Positions 26,716 to 35,904 of a stretch of DNA of 64,000 nt are shown here, in pieces. Location of the stretch: positions 1-64,000 of the forward strand of contig JBNKRJ010000108.1 of NCBI GenBank assembly GCA_050296515.1. Direction: 5' to 3'. Below the pieces are notes generated by a model. That model saw only the letters and a list, made by a program, of their open reading frames with translations. It was not told where the DNA came from and searched no databases. The DNA comes from NBLH01 sp050296515. GTDB lineage: Bacteria; Bacteroidota; Bacteroidia; Bacteroidales; NBLH01. Position numbers and translations under genes: made by a program. Within the stretch, counting starts at the first letter, position 1; each line of letters begins with the position of its first letter.

Positions 26716-27537
26716 TTATGGCGTCGATAATTTAGGTATTTCTTGTTTTAAGCTTTTGAATAGTTCACTTTCAGGAAAATTTTCACTGGCTTGTTGTAGA
26801 ATGGCTGCAGCGTCAAAAAAGCAGTGGTTTTCCATTAACGAAAAAAAGCAGTTGATGTAGTTTTCCCTTTTATTCTTAATTTTTCCGGGGAATTTCAAAT
26901 TTTTAAGTTGAGTTTCATCTAACAATTGAAATGTTCCTTTTGCACTGTTGCTTTCATTATAAATTCTCCAACAATATTCTTTGCCATTTTCTAATTTAAT
27001 CTTTTCACCAGCAAACTCGTTTATAAAATCAGATGATTCCCAGACCACTTCTTTTGTTTCTTTTAAGTATATTTTAAACGCTGCATTTTCAATTTTGTCT
27101 TTATCATTATAGTAAAACCTTAGGTTTTCTAATTTAGTAATCTTGGATTGAACCGGGAAAATAACCGCATCAGTTCTTTTATCACTATATAAAACAGGAA
27201 AATAAACCGATGGTTCATTCAAATATTTGGATATTTTATTTAGAGGTAAGGAGTTATCACGCGGATCCACTTTGGTGACTTTAATTTTTGCGCCTGCGTC
27301 AAGTATTACCTCTTCTCCTTTAATGGTTACTAAACAAATTTTTCCTGTAATAATTTTAATATCAGTTACTTCATTACATGTCCATGCTAGTTTTAGCTCT
27401 TTTTGCACCCCTTTTAGCTCTATTACAACAGGTTTTTCTGTTGGGAATAACATTACCTGGTTATTGAATGATACAGTTTGCCCATTAATTATAGATGCAG
27501 AGCTAATTAATATGAAAAAAATAATGAACTTCTTCAT
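26716..27537 (-). CDS. Secreted protein of unknown function with FecR-like strand repeats
   Basis: A signal peptide (about 1-20, ending INGQ) precedes a beta-rich domain. The segment 'VITIKGEEVILDAGAKIKV' type pattern at about 60-85 is reminiscent of FecR or iron-regulated surface domains, but no transmembrane helix is present. A later part (about 220-273), 'ENYINCFFSLMENHCFFDAAAILQQASENFPESELF', looks like a TPR-type helix pair. The gene sits 15 bp upstream of the methyltransferase-like gene at 25930-26700 and shares its strand, so they probably form one unit. I do not recognise a specific family. Confidence 0.55.
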   Translation of the reverse strand: MKKFIIFFILISSASIINGQTVSFNNQVMLFPTEKPVVIELKGVQKELKLAWTCNEVTDIKIITGKICLVTIKGEEVILDAGAKIKVTKVDPRDNSLPLNKISKYLNEPSVYFPVLYSDKRTDAVIFPVQSKITKLENLRFYYNDKDKIENAAFKIYLKETKEVVWESSDFINEFAGEKIKLENGKEYCWRIYNESNSAKGTFQLLDETQLKNLKFPGKIKNKRENYINCFFSLMENHCFFDAAAILQQASENFPESELFKSLKQEIPKLSTP

Positions 27538-27610
27538 AATATGATAAATTTGCTGATGAATAAGCGGTAGTTTACATCATGACTAAAGAACTGTAAAGAA
27601 AATCAGTTTG

Positions 27611-27671
27611 TTTACCCCGTCCCTAAAGGGAGCAAATTGATTTTCTTCACTCCCCGTAGGGATGGGGTAAA
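27611..27671. repeat. Imperfect 22-bp inverted repeat (intergenic palindromic element)
   Basis: TTTACCCCGTCCCTAAAGGG at 27611 pairs with the reverse complement of a 22-bp arm at 27650-27671, with three mismatches. The flanking sequence continues with GCAAATTGATTTTCTTCA-like and AATTTGCGGCTGGA motifs; the second recurs at about 38857. It resembles intergenic repeat families seen in Bacteroidota. Confidence 0.6.
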
Positions 27672-27750
27672 TGAAGGAAGTCAATTTGCGGCTGGAGTTA
27701 ACTACCGCATAATCAATTTTGTCAAAACAAAGATAGATAAACCTTAGGAA

Positions 27751-29769
27751 TTGAAAAATAATCTAAAATACCCGCTATTTGTTGCTTTTTGTTTATTGTG
27801 TTTGATTGTTTATTTAGTAATTAGCAAAAATAACTCTTGGGATGTTACCACCAAATTAAATAATTACACTTGTGCAGAAAGGCTGATTGATAGTTTGAAA
27901 AACGAACTTGTACTTGCTGAGAGAAATAGTAAGGTAGAAGAAATTATTGTTACAAGCATAAAATTGGGAAATTGCTTTCGGAATAATTATGATTACAAAG
28001 TGTCTTTAGAATATTTTCTGAAAGCATATGAGCATAGAAATAAGATTGATAAATCTCAATTAGTAGCAGACATTGCTTATAAAATCGCTTTAAATTATCT
28101 TGAACTTGGAGATCTTGTAGAGGCTCATGCCTTTGCACTTAGAACTGACTCAATTGAAAGAAGTAATAAAAAGATTAGTGCAGAGACCTTAAATCTTTTG
28201 GGTAGTATTTATGAAAAATCAGGACTTTATGTACAGTCCTTAAACACACTTTATCAATCACTCGAGCTGCAAAAAAAAGATGAAAATCTTGTAGGAGTTG
28301 CTAATTCGTACCATAATATAGCACATATTTATATGCAGGCCGAGAAATATGATCAAGCATATGAATATTATACAAATGCTTTGGAAATTTACGAGATGTT
28401 GAAACCCAATTCGAGTGATTCTGTTGATAATCAGATTGGAAAGGCGAAAATTTACCTCTCATTGGGCAACTACTACAATGCAATAAGTGATTCTTCAAAT
28501 GCCTTTAATTTCCTGAAAAAGGCTTTGGAAATATTTGTTAAAGAGCAAAATAGGTTTTATGAGAGTCAAACTGTACTTGCTATTGGGAATGTGTACTTTA
28601 AGTTAAAGGATTTTGAGAAAGCAGAAGAATATTATTTAAAGGCTCAGAAGTTGGATAATTATGAATCTAACAAAATGGGGTTGGTAGTAATCAACTTGAA
28701 TTTTGCAAGGCTTTATCATTACCAAAACAAGAAGAAAAAAAAGGTTTTAGCACTTAAAACAGCACTTGATTTAGCAAATAAAATGGGAGCCAAATCAAAA
28801 ATGGCAGAAGCTGCAGAGTTACTATATCTGGAGTATTCAGGTTTTCAGGATTCTATTGAACATGCAAAAGATTACGCAACTTTGTTTTTAAAAACAAGAA
28901 AATACCTGCCCGGAGATGAAATGCAGGATTCAATTATCCGGATGTCTGCCCGGCATGAGGTAACCTTGCAGAAAAATGAAGAACTTTCGGAAGAAAGATA
29001 CAAAAAGAACAGTCGAACAGTGCTATTTATTCTTATTCTGGCATTATCACTTTCTATTTTTTTGTTTGTTTATTACAGAAATAAGGTGAAACAAAGGCAG
29101 CTTTATGAAAGAAAACTAAATGAGGAGCAAAAATCAAGATTCAGAGAAGTGATAGAAGCCATTGAAAGTGAACGAAAAAGAATTGCTGTTGATTTGCATG
29201 ATAGTTTAGGACAAATGTTATCCATCACCAAGCTTTATTTATCAAGTTTGGAAGAAGTAAAGGAGCTACAGGAAGAAAACAATAAACTGATGTACGATAG
29301 TGTGGTGAAGATGATTGATGATTCGCGTGGTGAATTGCGGAACATTTCATTTAATATCATGCCAGGATCTTTTATTAAGTATGGTTTGATTGTGGCTATT
29401 GATGAGCTTGGCAATAAAATAAACCAAAGCAATCAGATTAAGTTTCAGTTTACCAACCTCGGATTTGATAAAAGGCTTGATGAAAACCTGGAAATTAGTA
29501 TTTATCGTATTATTCAGGAAGCTGTAAATAATATTGTGAAACATGCGAATGCTACTGAAATTCAGTTAAATATGATACTGAATGGAAATAACTGTAATCT
29601 TAAAATTGCAGACAACGGTAAAGGTATGGAGCAATTTGAAAAAAATAACAGTGCAGGACTTGGCTGGAAAAGTATTTACTCCAGGGTGGAAATGCTGGAA
29701 GGAACCATTGAGGTTAATTCTGCTCCTGGAGAGGGAACAGAAATTAGAATTGTTTTGCCAGTTGGATGA
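27751..29769 (+). CDS. TPR-containing sensor histidine kinase (HisKA_3 / NarX-DegS type)
   Basis: The protein has an N-terminal membrane segment (about 7-25), a TPR array (about 60-350), a second transmembrane helix (about 421-441), a short coiled coil, and a HisKA_3 dimerisation domain with the phospho-acceptor His483 in 'IAVDLHDSLGQ'. The HATPase_c domain follows (about 570-672): N box 'IIQEAVNNIVKHANA', 'DNGKGM' and 'GLGWKSIYSRV'. The TPR part is presumably periplasmic and senses a protein or peptide. Its cognate regulator is almost certainly the LuxR-type gene 230 bp downstream. The start is a TTG: an in-frame TAG lies just two codons upstream and no other start occurs before the TPR region. 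Confidence 0.92.
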   Translation: MKNNLKYPLFVAFCLLCLIVYLVISKNNSWDVTTKLNNYTCAERLIDSLKNELVLAERNSKVEEIIVTSIKLGNCFRNNYDYKVSLEYFLKAYEHRNKIDKSQLVADIAYKIALNYLELGDLVEAHAFALRTDSIERSNKKISAETLNLLGSIYEKSGLYVQSLNTLYQSLELQKKDENLVGVANSYHNIAHIYMQAEKYDQAYEYYTNALEIYEMLKPNSSDSVDNQIGKAKIYLSLGNYYNAISDSSNAFNFLKKALEIFVKEQNRFYESQTVLAIGNVYFKLKDFEKAEEYYLKAQKLDNYESNKMGLVVINLNFARLYHYQNKKKKKVLALKTALDLANKMGAKSKMAEAAELLYLEYSGFQDSIEHAKDYATLFLKTRKYLPGDEMQDSIIRMSARHEVTLQKNEELSEERYKKNSRTVLFILILALSLSIFLFVYYRNKVKQRQLYERKLNEEQKSRFREVIEAIESERKRIAVDLHDSLGQMLSITKLYLSSLEEVKELQEENNKLMYDSVVKMIDDSRGELRNISFNIMPGSFIKYGLIVAIDELGNKINQSNQIKFQFTNLGFDKRLDENLEISIYRIIQEAVNNIVKHANATEIQLNMILNGNNCNLKIADNGKGMEQFEKNNSAGLGWKSIYSRVEMLEGTIEVNSAPGEGTEIRIVLPVG

Positions 29770-29998
29770 AAATGAAGGATGATATAATTAAAAGCTGGAT
29801 AATTTCATGCAAAGTGCGCAGAAGAGTGGATGCAAAGAAGGCAAAGTTCTTAGAAATAAGTAATAATTCTTTGCGATTTTTGCTCAAATCTTTGCGTTCT
29901 TCGCGTGAAAACTCCTTTTAATATGGCTTGAATCTTCCGAAAGTATTTATGGCAATTACGAAATAGTTATATTTACAGACTACAAAACCAAATACTTA
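29770..29998. repeat. Intergenic 'CGCAAAG/CTTTGCG' repeats between kinase and regulator
   Basis: The 229-bp gap holds short facing motifs: GGATGCAAAGAAGGCAAAG, then CTTTGCGATTTTTGC and CTTTGCGTTCTTCGCGTG. These resemble dispersed intergenic repeats of Bacteroidota genomes and could form hairpins. No gene is seen. Confidence 0.4.
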
Positions 29999-30652
29999 AT
30001 GAATAAATTTCACCAGGTAAAAACCTTATTAGTAGATGATCACCCGGTTGTTCTGAATGGACTTAAGGCCCTATTGGGCAATGTGGAAGGAATGGAAATT
30101 ATTGATGGTGCGAGCAATGGGGCAGAAGCTTTGTTAATTCTGGAAAACAAAGAAATTGACCTGATTATTTCGGATATTACCATGCCTGCTCTGGACGGGA
30201 TTGAGTTAACTCAATTAGTAAAAAAGAAGTACCCCAGGATTAAAGTTATATTGTTGACAGCCTACAATGAAAGAGAAATTTTAAAAAGGGCATTGCAGTC
30301 AGGCGCAGATGGTTGTTTATTAAAAGAAGTAACAAAAAAAGAATTTGTTGAAGCCATTCGTAAGGTAATGGACAATGGCTACTATTATGGCGAAAATCTA
30401 TTTGAAATTGTTCAATATAATCCAAATGCAAAGCCTAGGGAAAACACAAATGAATTGTTAAGCGACAGGGAGCTTGAAATTCTAAAACATCTTTTAAATG
30501 GCTACTCAAATAAAGAAGTGGCTGATCAATTATATATTAGCCATAATACAGTGTCTACCCACCGAAAACGAATTATGAAAAAAGCTGGATGTCATAGTAT
30601 TTCGGAGTTATTTGCTTTTGCAAAAATGAATGGGTTGTTTCCTAAGGAATAG
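29999..30652 (+). CDS. LuxR/NarL family response regulator
   Basis: The receiver domain (about 5-125) has the acidic pair 'VDDHP' at 12-14, the phosphorylatable Asp59 in 'LIISDITMPALDG', Thr88 region 'LLTAYN' and Lys109 region 'LLKEV'. The LuxR helix-turn-helix (about 150-212) contains 'LSDRELEILKHLLNGYSNKEVADQLYISHNTVSTHRKRIMKKAG'. It is 217 residues, normal for the NarL/FixJ group. It follows the TPR histidine kinase on the same strand and should be its partner. I cannot name its target genes; the nearest candidates, such as the CHAT protein gene downstream, are on the other strand. Confidence 0.95.
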   Translation: MNKFHQVKTLLVDDHPVVLNGLKALLGNVEGMEIIDGASNGAEALLILENKEIDLIISDITMPALDGIELTQLVKKKYPRIKVILLTAYNEREILKRALQSGADGCLLKEVTKKEFVEAIRKVMDNGYYYGENLFEIVQYNPNAKPRENTNELLSDRELEILKHLLNGYSNKEVADQLYISHNTVSTHRKRIMKKAGCHSISELFAFAKMNGLFPKE

Positions 30653-30802
30653 AACACTGATGACGCATATTTAGCAAATTATTGTTTTGTTGCACAGAGA
30701 TTTACAGAGGCGTACAGAGTTCCACAGAGGAGTAATAACCTTTGTGCCCCTGCAAAAAAATCTGTTAAAATCAGCTAAATCAGTCTCATCTGTGTTCCAA
30801 TC
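30653..30802. repeat. Intergenic 'CACAGAG' repeat block
   Basis: The gap holds TTGCACAGAGATTTACAGAG, GTACAGAGTTCCACAGAGGAG and CCTTTGTGCCC, then a TCAGCTAAATCAGTCTCATC stretch. Blocks of this kind are common in intergenic DNA of Bacteroidota. It separates two convergent genes and could act as a bidirectional transcription block. Confidence 0.4.
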
Positions 30803-33800
30803 CTATTTACCAAGCAATACCCATGCTGCCCAATACTGTGGTTGAGCAGTTTTAGGATTACTTAAAATTTTTAGTTTCGCTTCTCGCAAAGCATCTGCAT
30901 ATGTTTTTCCGCTTAAAAGCTGCTTGTAAAAATGCACCATCAAATCTTTAGTTGGTTCATCCTTTACACTCCAAAGCGAATAAACAATATTTGGAGCCCC
31001 GGAGTAAATAAACCCTCTGGAAAGTGAAAGAAAACCCTCTCCTTTTATAAGTTTACCTAGTCCACTTTTACAAGAACTTAATACGACCAAATCTGCATTT
31101 GATAAATTAAGGTTGTAACTTTCACCGGCGTATAAAATGCCATCTTCATCATTTTCTTTTCTATTTGTGGTATCTGGCTGTGAAAAAGCAATGCCTGACA
31201 ATGCAGGGTATTTATCATTGGTGAAACTATGGCTGGCAATGTGCACATATTTATAATTACCTACATTATTTTTAAAGTTTTCTTCAGTGGCTTCTTTATG
31301 CAAATAACCTTCTGCTTTTCCATCCTTTTTATTAAACAGTTTTAGAATCGATTTAATCTCTTTCTCCGAATTTGGCAAAGCATTAAAATGATTAAAGTCT
31401 GTACTTACCGAACGGGTTGCCACATCTGTTTGCGTAGTATCTGCAATCCACTCGTTGGAAAGAATAGTTCCATTGTTTACCTGAGGATCAAAAACAGGTG
31501 CAAAACCAATAAAACTATTGCTGGCCACACTTTTTCGTTCTTTTGTTTTACTATTTAACCAAAGAGTCGCTGAATGGTGGTAATTAATTGCGTAGCTTTT
31601 AATTAAATAATCAGGCTGTGCTAAATCTTCCCCTTTTTTACACAATGTTTCAAAAGGTACATAGTACAGTTTTTCATCAGGTAGAATAACTAGCTTATTT
31701 TTGCCTTCAATTAAACCTTCAACCGGGGCAATTAAATAATTGTAAAGCTTTTTGCTAGCTTGCAATTCACCTTTGGTAAAATCAAATTCAATATCAATGC
31801 GGTAATCAATCAACTGTTGATTAAACAAACTGTCAGTTTTAACTACTTTGTATACTAAGCTATCCCGTGTAACTGCGGCAATAAAAAGCGAAGTATCTGC
31901 AACAAAATAATTAAGCAAAGTGGTATTGTTATCCAATTGTTGTTGCAATTCATCGATGCTTGCTACTTTTTGTTGGTATTTTAGTTCATAGTAATCAGGA
32001 TATTTAGAGTTATATAAAACCATTAAGCTATCATAACTTCTTGTTAGGTTAAATAACTCATCTTGTAAATCTTGAACAAACAGGGTGTCATAGTTCTCTT
32101 GCTTAGCCTTGGCTTTTTGTAATTCAGTTTCCAGTTTTTTTCTATTATCAAGTATCTTTTTCTCTTTTTTTAATAATGAGTCATTAATGTTTGAAGAAAT
32201 CTTTATTTGTCGCTCATTTAAGAAAGCCCATAGTAAAGTGGATTTCGACTTCTCAAGATAATCAAATGGCTTGTTTTGCAACTGCTTATTTGAATTCGCC
32301 TGTCTAATAGAGGTGTTTATTGCATCACTAAATATTTCTCTGGTTTCCTGACTAAATAGTATTTGAGTGCTTTCAATATCCAAATCATTCCTTATTTTGT
32401 TTATTAATTTGTAGGTATCATCATAAGATTTAATTGATAAATCTAAATATTTATTAGATTCATCTGAGTTTAAGGAAATAGCATTAAAAGCTCTAGCTTT
32501 GTCATAAAAACTATATAGTAACTCTCTTGAGTTTAATACGTCAAAGCTGGCTGGGTTATTTTCCACTGTTGTATCATTAAAAGTGATGTGATTTGATAAA
32601 ATTGCTTTTTGATGGTAATTTAATGCCTCATTATACTTTTTTTGGTGATAATAATTAAAGCCAATTTCATCATAGATGGTTGCTATAAATGGATGTTTAT
32701 TGCCAAATATATTCTTATAAATTTCTAATGCTGTAAAATAGTTATCAATAGCATTCTTAAAGTCACCTTTTTTTTCATAAAGCATGCCAATGCCATAATA
32801 AACAAGAGCAATTCCATGATGGTTCTTTCCATAGTGTTCTATACCAATACTCATTGCTTTATTAAAATAACTTAATGCTTCATCATATTTTTGGAGAGAA
32901 GTCAAAATATTACCAATATTATTGTAGGTCGAAGCTAAACTAAAATGTGATGCACCATAGATTTTCTCTTTAATTTCAGCTGCTTTTTTATAATAAGTTA
33001 GTGCTTTGCTAAATTGTTTCTTATGTCGGTAATAGATACCCATATTATTATAGCATTTGGCAGTTTCAGGGTGAATTTTTCCGTATACCTGGATGCTAAT
33101 ATTTAGTGCCTGCTCATTAAATTCTATGGCTTTATCAAATTCACCTTTTTTATAATAAACCACCCCAATATTCATATAATCTCTTGCTACTTCATCGTGT
33201 ATTTTACCATAAACCTTTTCTTTTATTTTGAGTGATTTTTTCTGAAATTTCAAAGCATTTTCAGAATCGCCTATTTTCCGATACAAAATTCCCAAGTGCA
33301 AATAATTACCTGCCACATTAATATGCTCGACTCCATACTCCTTTATATTTATTCTTAAAGCTTCTTGAAAATATGCCAACGCCTTTTCATATTGACTAAT
33401 AGTTGAATAAACAATTCCTAAATTTAACAAACTTGTTACCAAGTCGATATGATCATTGCCTAAATATTTTTTTTTTGTATTTAGAGATTCTTCACCATAT
33501 TGTATTGCTTTATTGTAATCGCCTGTAAATATGTAAGCACTACATAAATTGCCCCACAACTTAGCTTTTTTTAAGGTTGTAGTACTATCAGTTCCTGTCA
33601 ATAGATTTAATGCCTTTTCATAATATTCAATTTCTTTTTGATATTGCCCCATCCTGTTGTAAACAGCCCCAGTTTCATTAAATAGCTCGTACTCTTCATT
33701 TTTTTCTTGCTCACTATTACTGGTGAAATAAACATCCATTATATTAATTGCCTTTTCTGCAATACTTTCTGCTTCTTTAAACTTGGATAATTTTATATAT

Positions 33801-34027
33801 ACATATGTTGCCTGCCGAATATTCCTTACATAATCAACCCATTCTTTTCTTTCATTATAAGATTCGGCAGCTCTTAAAAAGTAATAAACAGCACTATCAA
33901 GTTTTGACTCCTTTTCCAGCATTTCAGCTTTTTTCTCAAAACGCAAAGCATCGGAATTTTCTTGTGAGATTAAAATGCAAATGTTCGCAAAAAAAATAAA
34001 ATAAAATAAAACGGTTAATCTTTTCAT
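30803..34027 (-). CDS. Secreted TPR-CHAT domain protein (caspase-like protease fold)
   Basis: A signal peptide (about 1-21) precedes about ten tandem 42-residue TPRs of the kinesin-light-chain type (about 60-480; for example 'VAGNYLHLGILYRKIGDSENALKFQKKSLKI'). A helical linker follows, then the CHAT domain (about 770-1074). The catalytic dyad appears intact: His in 'YVHIASHS' (about 929-933) and Cys986 in 'VVLSSCKSG'. CHAT enzymes are caspase/separase relatives that cut specific proteins when their TPR part binds a partner. Most characterised CHAT proteases are intracellular; this one carries an export signal, which is usual for this Bacteroidota group but poorly studied. It is divergent from the VKOR fusion gene, with a 179-bp shared upstream region. 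Confidence 0.87.
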   Translation of the reverse strand: MKRLTVLFYFIFFANICILISQENSDALRFEKKAEMLEKESKLDSAVYYFLRAAESYNERKEWVDYVRNIRQATYVYIKLSKFKEAESIAEKAINIMDVYFTSNSEQEKNEEYELFNETGAVYNRMGQYQKEIEYYEKALNLLTGTDSTTTLKKAKLWGNLCSAYIFTGDYNKAIQYGEESLNTKKKYLGNDHIDLVTSLLNLGIVYSTISQYEKALAYFQEALRINIKEYGVEHINVAGNYLHLGILYRKIGDSENALKFQKKSLKIKEKVYGKIHDEVARDYMNIGVVYYKKGEFDKAIEFNEQALNISIQVYGKIHPETAKCYNNMGIYYRHKKQFSKALTYYKKAAEIKEKIYGASHFSLASTYNNIGNILTSLQKYDEALSYFNKAMSIGIEHYGKNHHGIALVYYGIGMLYEKKGDFKNAIDNYFTALEIYKNIFGNKHPFIATIYDEIGFNYYHQKKYNEALNYHQKAILSNHITFNDTTVENNPASFDVLNSRELLYSFYDKARAFNAISLNSDESNKYLDLSIKSYDDTYKLINKIRNDLDIESTQILFSQETREIFSDAINTSIRQANSNKQLQNKPFDYLEKSKSTLLWAFLNERQIKISSNINDSLLKKEKKILDNRKKLETELQKAKAKQENYDTLFVQDLQDELFNLTRSYDSLMVLYNSKYPDYYELKYQQKVASIDELQQQLDNNTTLLNYFVADTSLFIAAVTRDSLVYKVVKTDSLFNQQLIDYRIDIEFDFTKGELQASKKLYNYLIAPVEGLIEGKNKLVILPDEKLYYVPFETLCKKGEDLAQPDYLIKSYAINYHHSATLWLNSKTKERKSVASNSFIGFAPVFDPQVNNGTILSNEWIADTTQTDVATRSVSTDFNHFNALPNSEKEIKSILKLFNKKDGKAEGYLHKEATEENFKNNVGNYKYVHIASHSFTNDKYPALSGIAFSQPDTTNRKENDEDGILYAGESYNLNLSNADLVVLSSCKSGLGKLIKGEGFLSLSRGFIYSGAPNIVYSLWSVKDEPTKDLMVHFYKQLLSGKTYADALREAKLKILSNPKTAQPQYWAAWVLLGK

Positions 34028-34206
34028 AATAAGTTGTTTGTGTTTTTTAATTGAGCGTTTTTATTCATGATACCCTGTCACTCATTTAGGGTACTAAAAT
34101 ACACCTTTTAAGGTATTGGGTAATAGGTGCGCAAGGTATAATTTTGAACTGGAATTTCAACATTGAAACATTGATAATTATTATTTGAAAGAAATGATAT
34201 TGATAT
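34028..34206. promoter_or_regulatory. Shared divergent upstream region of the CHAT and VKOR-fusion genes
   Basis: Both genes start from this 179-bp AT-rich segment. A weak inverted repeat lies around 34085-34110. No clear -7/-33 pair could be assigned for either direction, so I mark it as a likely regulatory region only. Confidence 0.35.
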
Positions 34207-35823
34207 ATGGTAGAGCCAACTAGTTACCTTCTTTACAAATTATTGGAATTAAATTCAATCAAAGTAGACAGAGCAGAATTGGATTTTCAATACCAAAGTC
34301 ATCCTTCATATCCAAGCTTGCATTCAATTACAGGAGTTTTGAATCATTTTAATATTGATAATTTAGCAATTGAGGTGCCAACAAATGAAGAAACCCTGGA
34401 TGAATTACCAGGTTCATTTATTGCCCATACAAAAGATGTGGAAGGTGAACATTTTGTTTTGGTGAATCAATCGGGTATTAGTATTGAGTTGGTTTTTAAT
34501 AAAGGATTAAAGAAAAATATAACCAAAGAAGCTTTCCTACGATCTTGGACAGGGATTATGGTAGCGGTCGAAAAACCAGAAGATTTCATTCAGAGTAAAG
34601 AACAACGGTTTTATATCAAAGCTATTTATATTACCGGAGCCATAATTGCACTGCTTATCCTTTTTCAAAATGGTATTAGCAGGTTCGGGCTTGTTCATTT
34701 GTTAATTGCTGCAGTAGGTGTAATAATAAGTGTAGTAATTGTACAACATGAATTGGGGGTGCATTCTGTGGTTATTGATAAATTTTGTTCTGGTAGCAAT
34801 GAAAAAAGTAGTTGTGATGATGTTTTAAATTCCAAAGGCGCTACGGTTATTGGAAATATTAAATTTAGTGATATAGGTTTGGTTTATTTCGTTGGTGTTG
34901 TATTATCGTGGTTTTTGTTGTCGTTTATTAAAAGCCCAAATGCAAATTTGTTATTTGCACTTTCATTAGCTGCCATGCCGTTTACTGTTTATTCTCTTAT
35001 TTATCAGCGGTTTGTTGTAAAAAAATGGTGCCCATTATGTTTAAGTACATTGATTGTTTTGTGGGCACATGGAGCGAGTCTGTTTTTATACAAATTAGAT
35101 AATAGCTTCTATCAACTGAATTCAAACAGTATTTTAGCCATTATTTTTAGTTTTATCATAGTTGGTCTATTATGGACTTACCTGTATCCTATGTTAAAAT
35201 CGGATCATGAGCATAAAAAGCTAAAAATAGAACATAACAGGTTTAAAAATAATTTTGAATTATTTCATGCTTTACTATCAACCCAACCAACTTATAATGT
35301 AGGCATTAATAATAAACATGAAATTATTCTGGGCAATAAAAGTTCTGATTCTTTGCTGAAAATTGTACTGGTAACCAATCCGTTGTGTAGCCATTGTATA
35401 GATGCCTACCACGCTATTGAACCACTATTGAAATTAAATAATAAGGATGTACAAATCTGCATTCGCTTTAATGTGAATATTAATGATATGGAAGGGGACG
35501 CTCCAAAAATAGCTTTGACATTAATTAATATTTATCATTCAGAAAAATCATTAATTGCAGCTGCATTGCAAGAACTTCATTCTTCTACGACTTCAAGAAC
35601 AGACTGGCTCAATAAGTGGGGAGCATATTATAACAATAACTATATTGATGTATTGAAAGATGAGAAACGTTGGTGTGTAAGGAGTGATATTAATTTTACG
35701 CCAATGTTTTTAATTAATGGGAAATCCTATCCGAAGGAATATAATCGGGACGACATAAGATTATTCTTTGAAGAATTAATTGAGTATGAAAAAGAAACGA
35801 CATTAGAAGTACAAAATATTTAA
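34207..35823 (+). CDS. C39-like / VKOR / thioredoxin fusion (oxidative folding membrane protein)
   Basis: Residues 1-125 look like a peptidase C39-like domain, but 'HPSYPSLHSITGVL' stands where the catalytic Cys of a C39 peptidase is expected, so proteolysis is unlikely; 'GEHFVLV' keeps a His. A membrane region with about six helices (137-330) carries the VKOR core: loop cysteines C194 and C203 and the catalytic C275-P-L-C278. A DsbA/thioredoxin-like domain (about 380-530) has C394-S-H-C397. VKOR enzymes make disulfides and pass the electrons to quinones. A small four-cysteine GG-leader peptide gene lies 81 bp downstream on the same strand and is its likely substrate. The degenerate C39 domain may bind the peptide leader, by analogy with C39-like domains of some ABC exporters; that is inference. 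Confidence 0.85.
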   Translation: MVEPTSYLLYKLLELNSIKVDRAELDFQYQSHPSYPSLHSITGVLNHFNIDNLAIEVPTNEETLDELPGSFIAHTKDVEGEHFVLVNQSGISIELVFNKGLKKNITKEAFLRSWTGIMVAVEKPEDFIQSKEQRFYIKAIYITGAIIALLILFQNGISRFGLVHLLIAAVGVIISVVIVQHELGVHSVVIDKFCSGSNEKSSCDDVLNSKGATVIGNIKFSDIGLVYFVGVVLSWFLLSFIKSPNANLLFALSLAAMPFTVYSLIYQRFVVKKWCPLCLSTLIVLWAHGASLFLYKLDNSFYQLNSNSILAIIFSFIIVGLLWTYLYPMLKSDHEHKKLKIEHNRFKNNFELFHALLSTQPTYNVGINNKHEIILGNKSSDSLLKIVLVTNPLCSHCIDAYHAIEPLLKLNNKDVQICIRFNVNINDMEGDAPKIALTLINIYHSEKSLIAAALQELHSSTTSRTDWLNKWGAYYNNNYIDVLKDEKRWCVRSDINFTPMFLINGKSYPKEYNRDDIRLFFEELIEYEKETTLEVQNI

Positions 35824-35827
35824 AATT

Positions 35828-35871
35828 TTATTGCGCAATAATAGGTCAAAATCCTGATGACCTAAAATGTT
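35828..35871. promoter_or_regulatory. Intercistronic hairpins between the VKOR fusion and the GG peptide
   Basis: A perfect 14-bp palindrome TTATTGCGCAATAA (35828-35841) is followed by GGTCA...TGACC (about 35844-35862) and an overlapping TCCTGA...TCAGGA (about 35852-35876). Alternative pairing of these arms could attenuate or process the mRNA, so that the peptide and its folding enzyme are made in different amounts. No strong T-run follows the palindrome. Confidence 0.45.
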
Positions 35872-35904
35872 CAGGAGTTATTTTTATCCATAAAATTTAT
35901 TATA

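Noticed and set aside
34207..34580. Active C39 leader peptidase in the fusion
   Set aside because: The motif where the catalytic Cys is expected reads HPSYPSLHS with no Cys in the first 190 residues, so I do not call it a peptidase.
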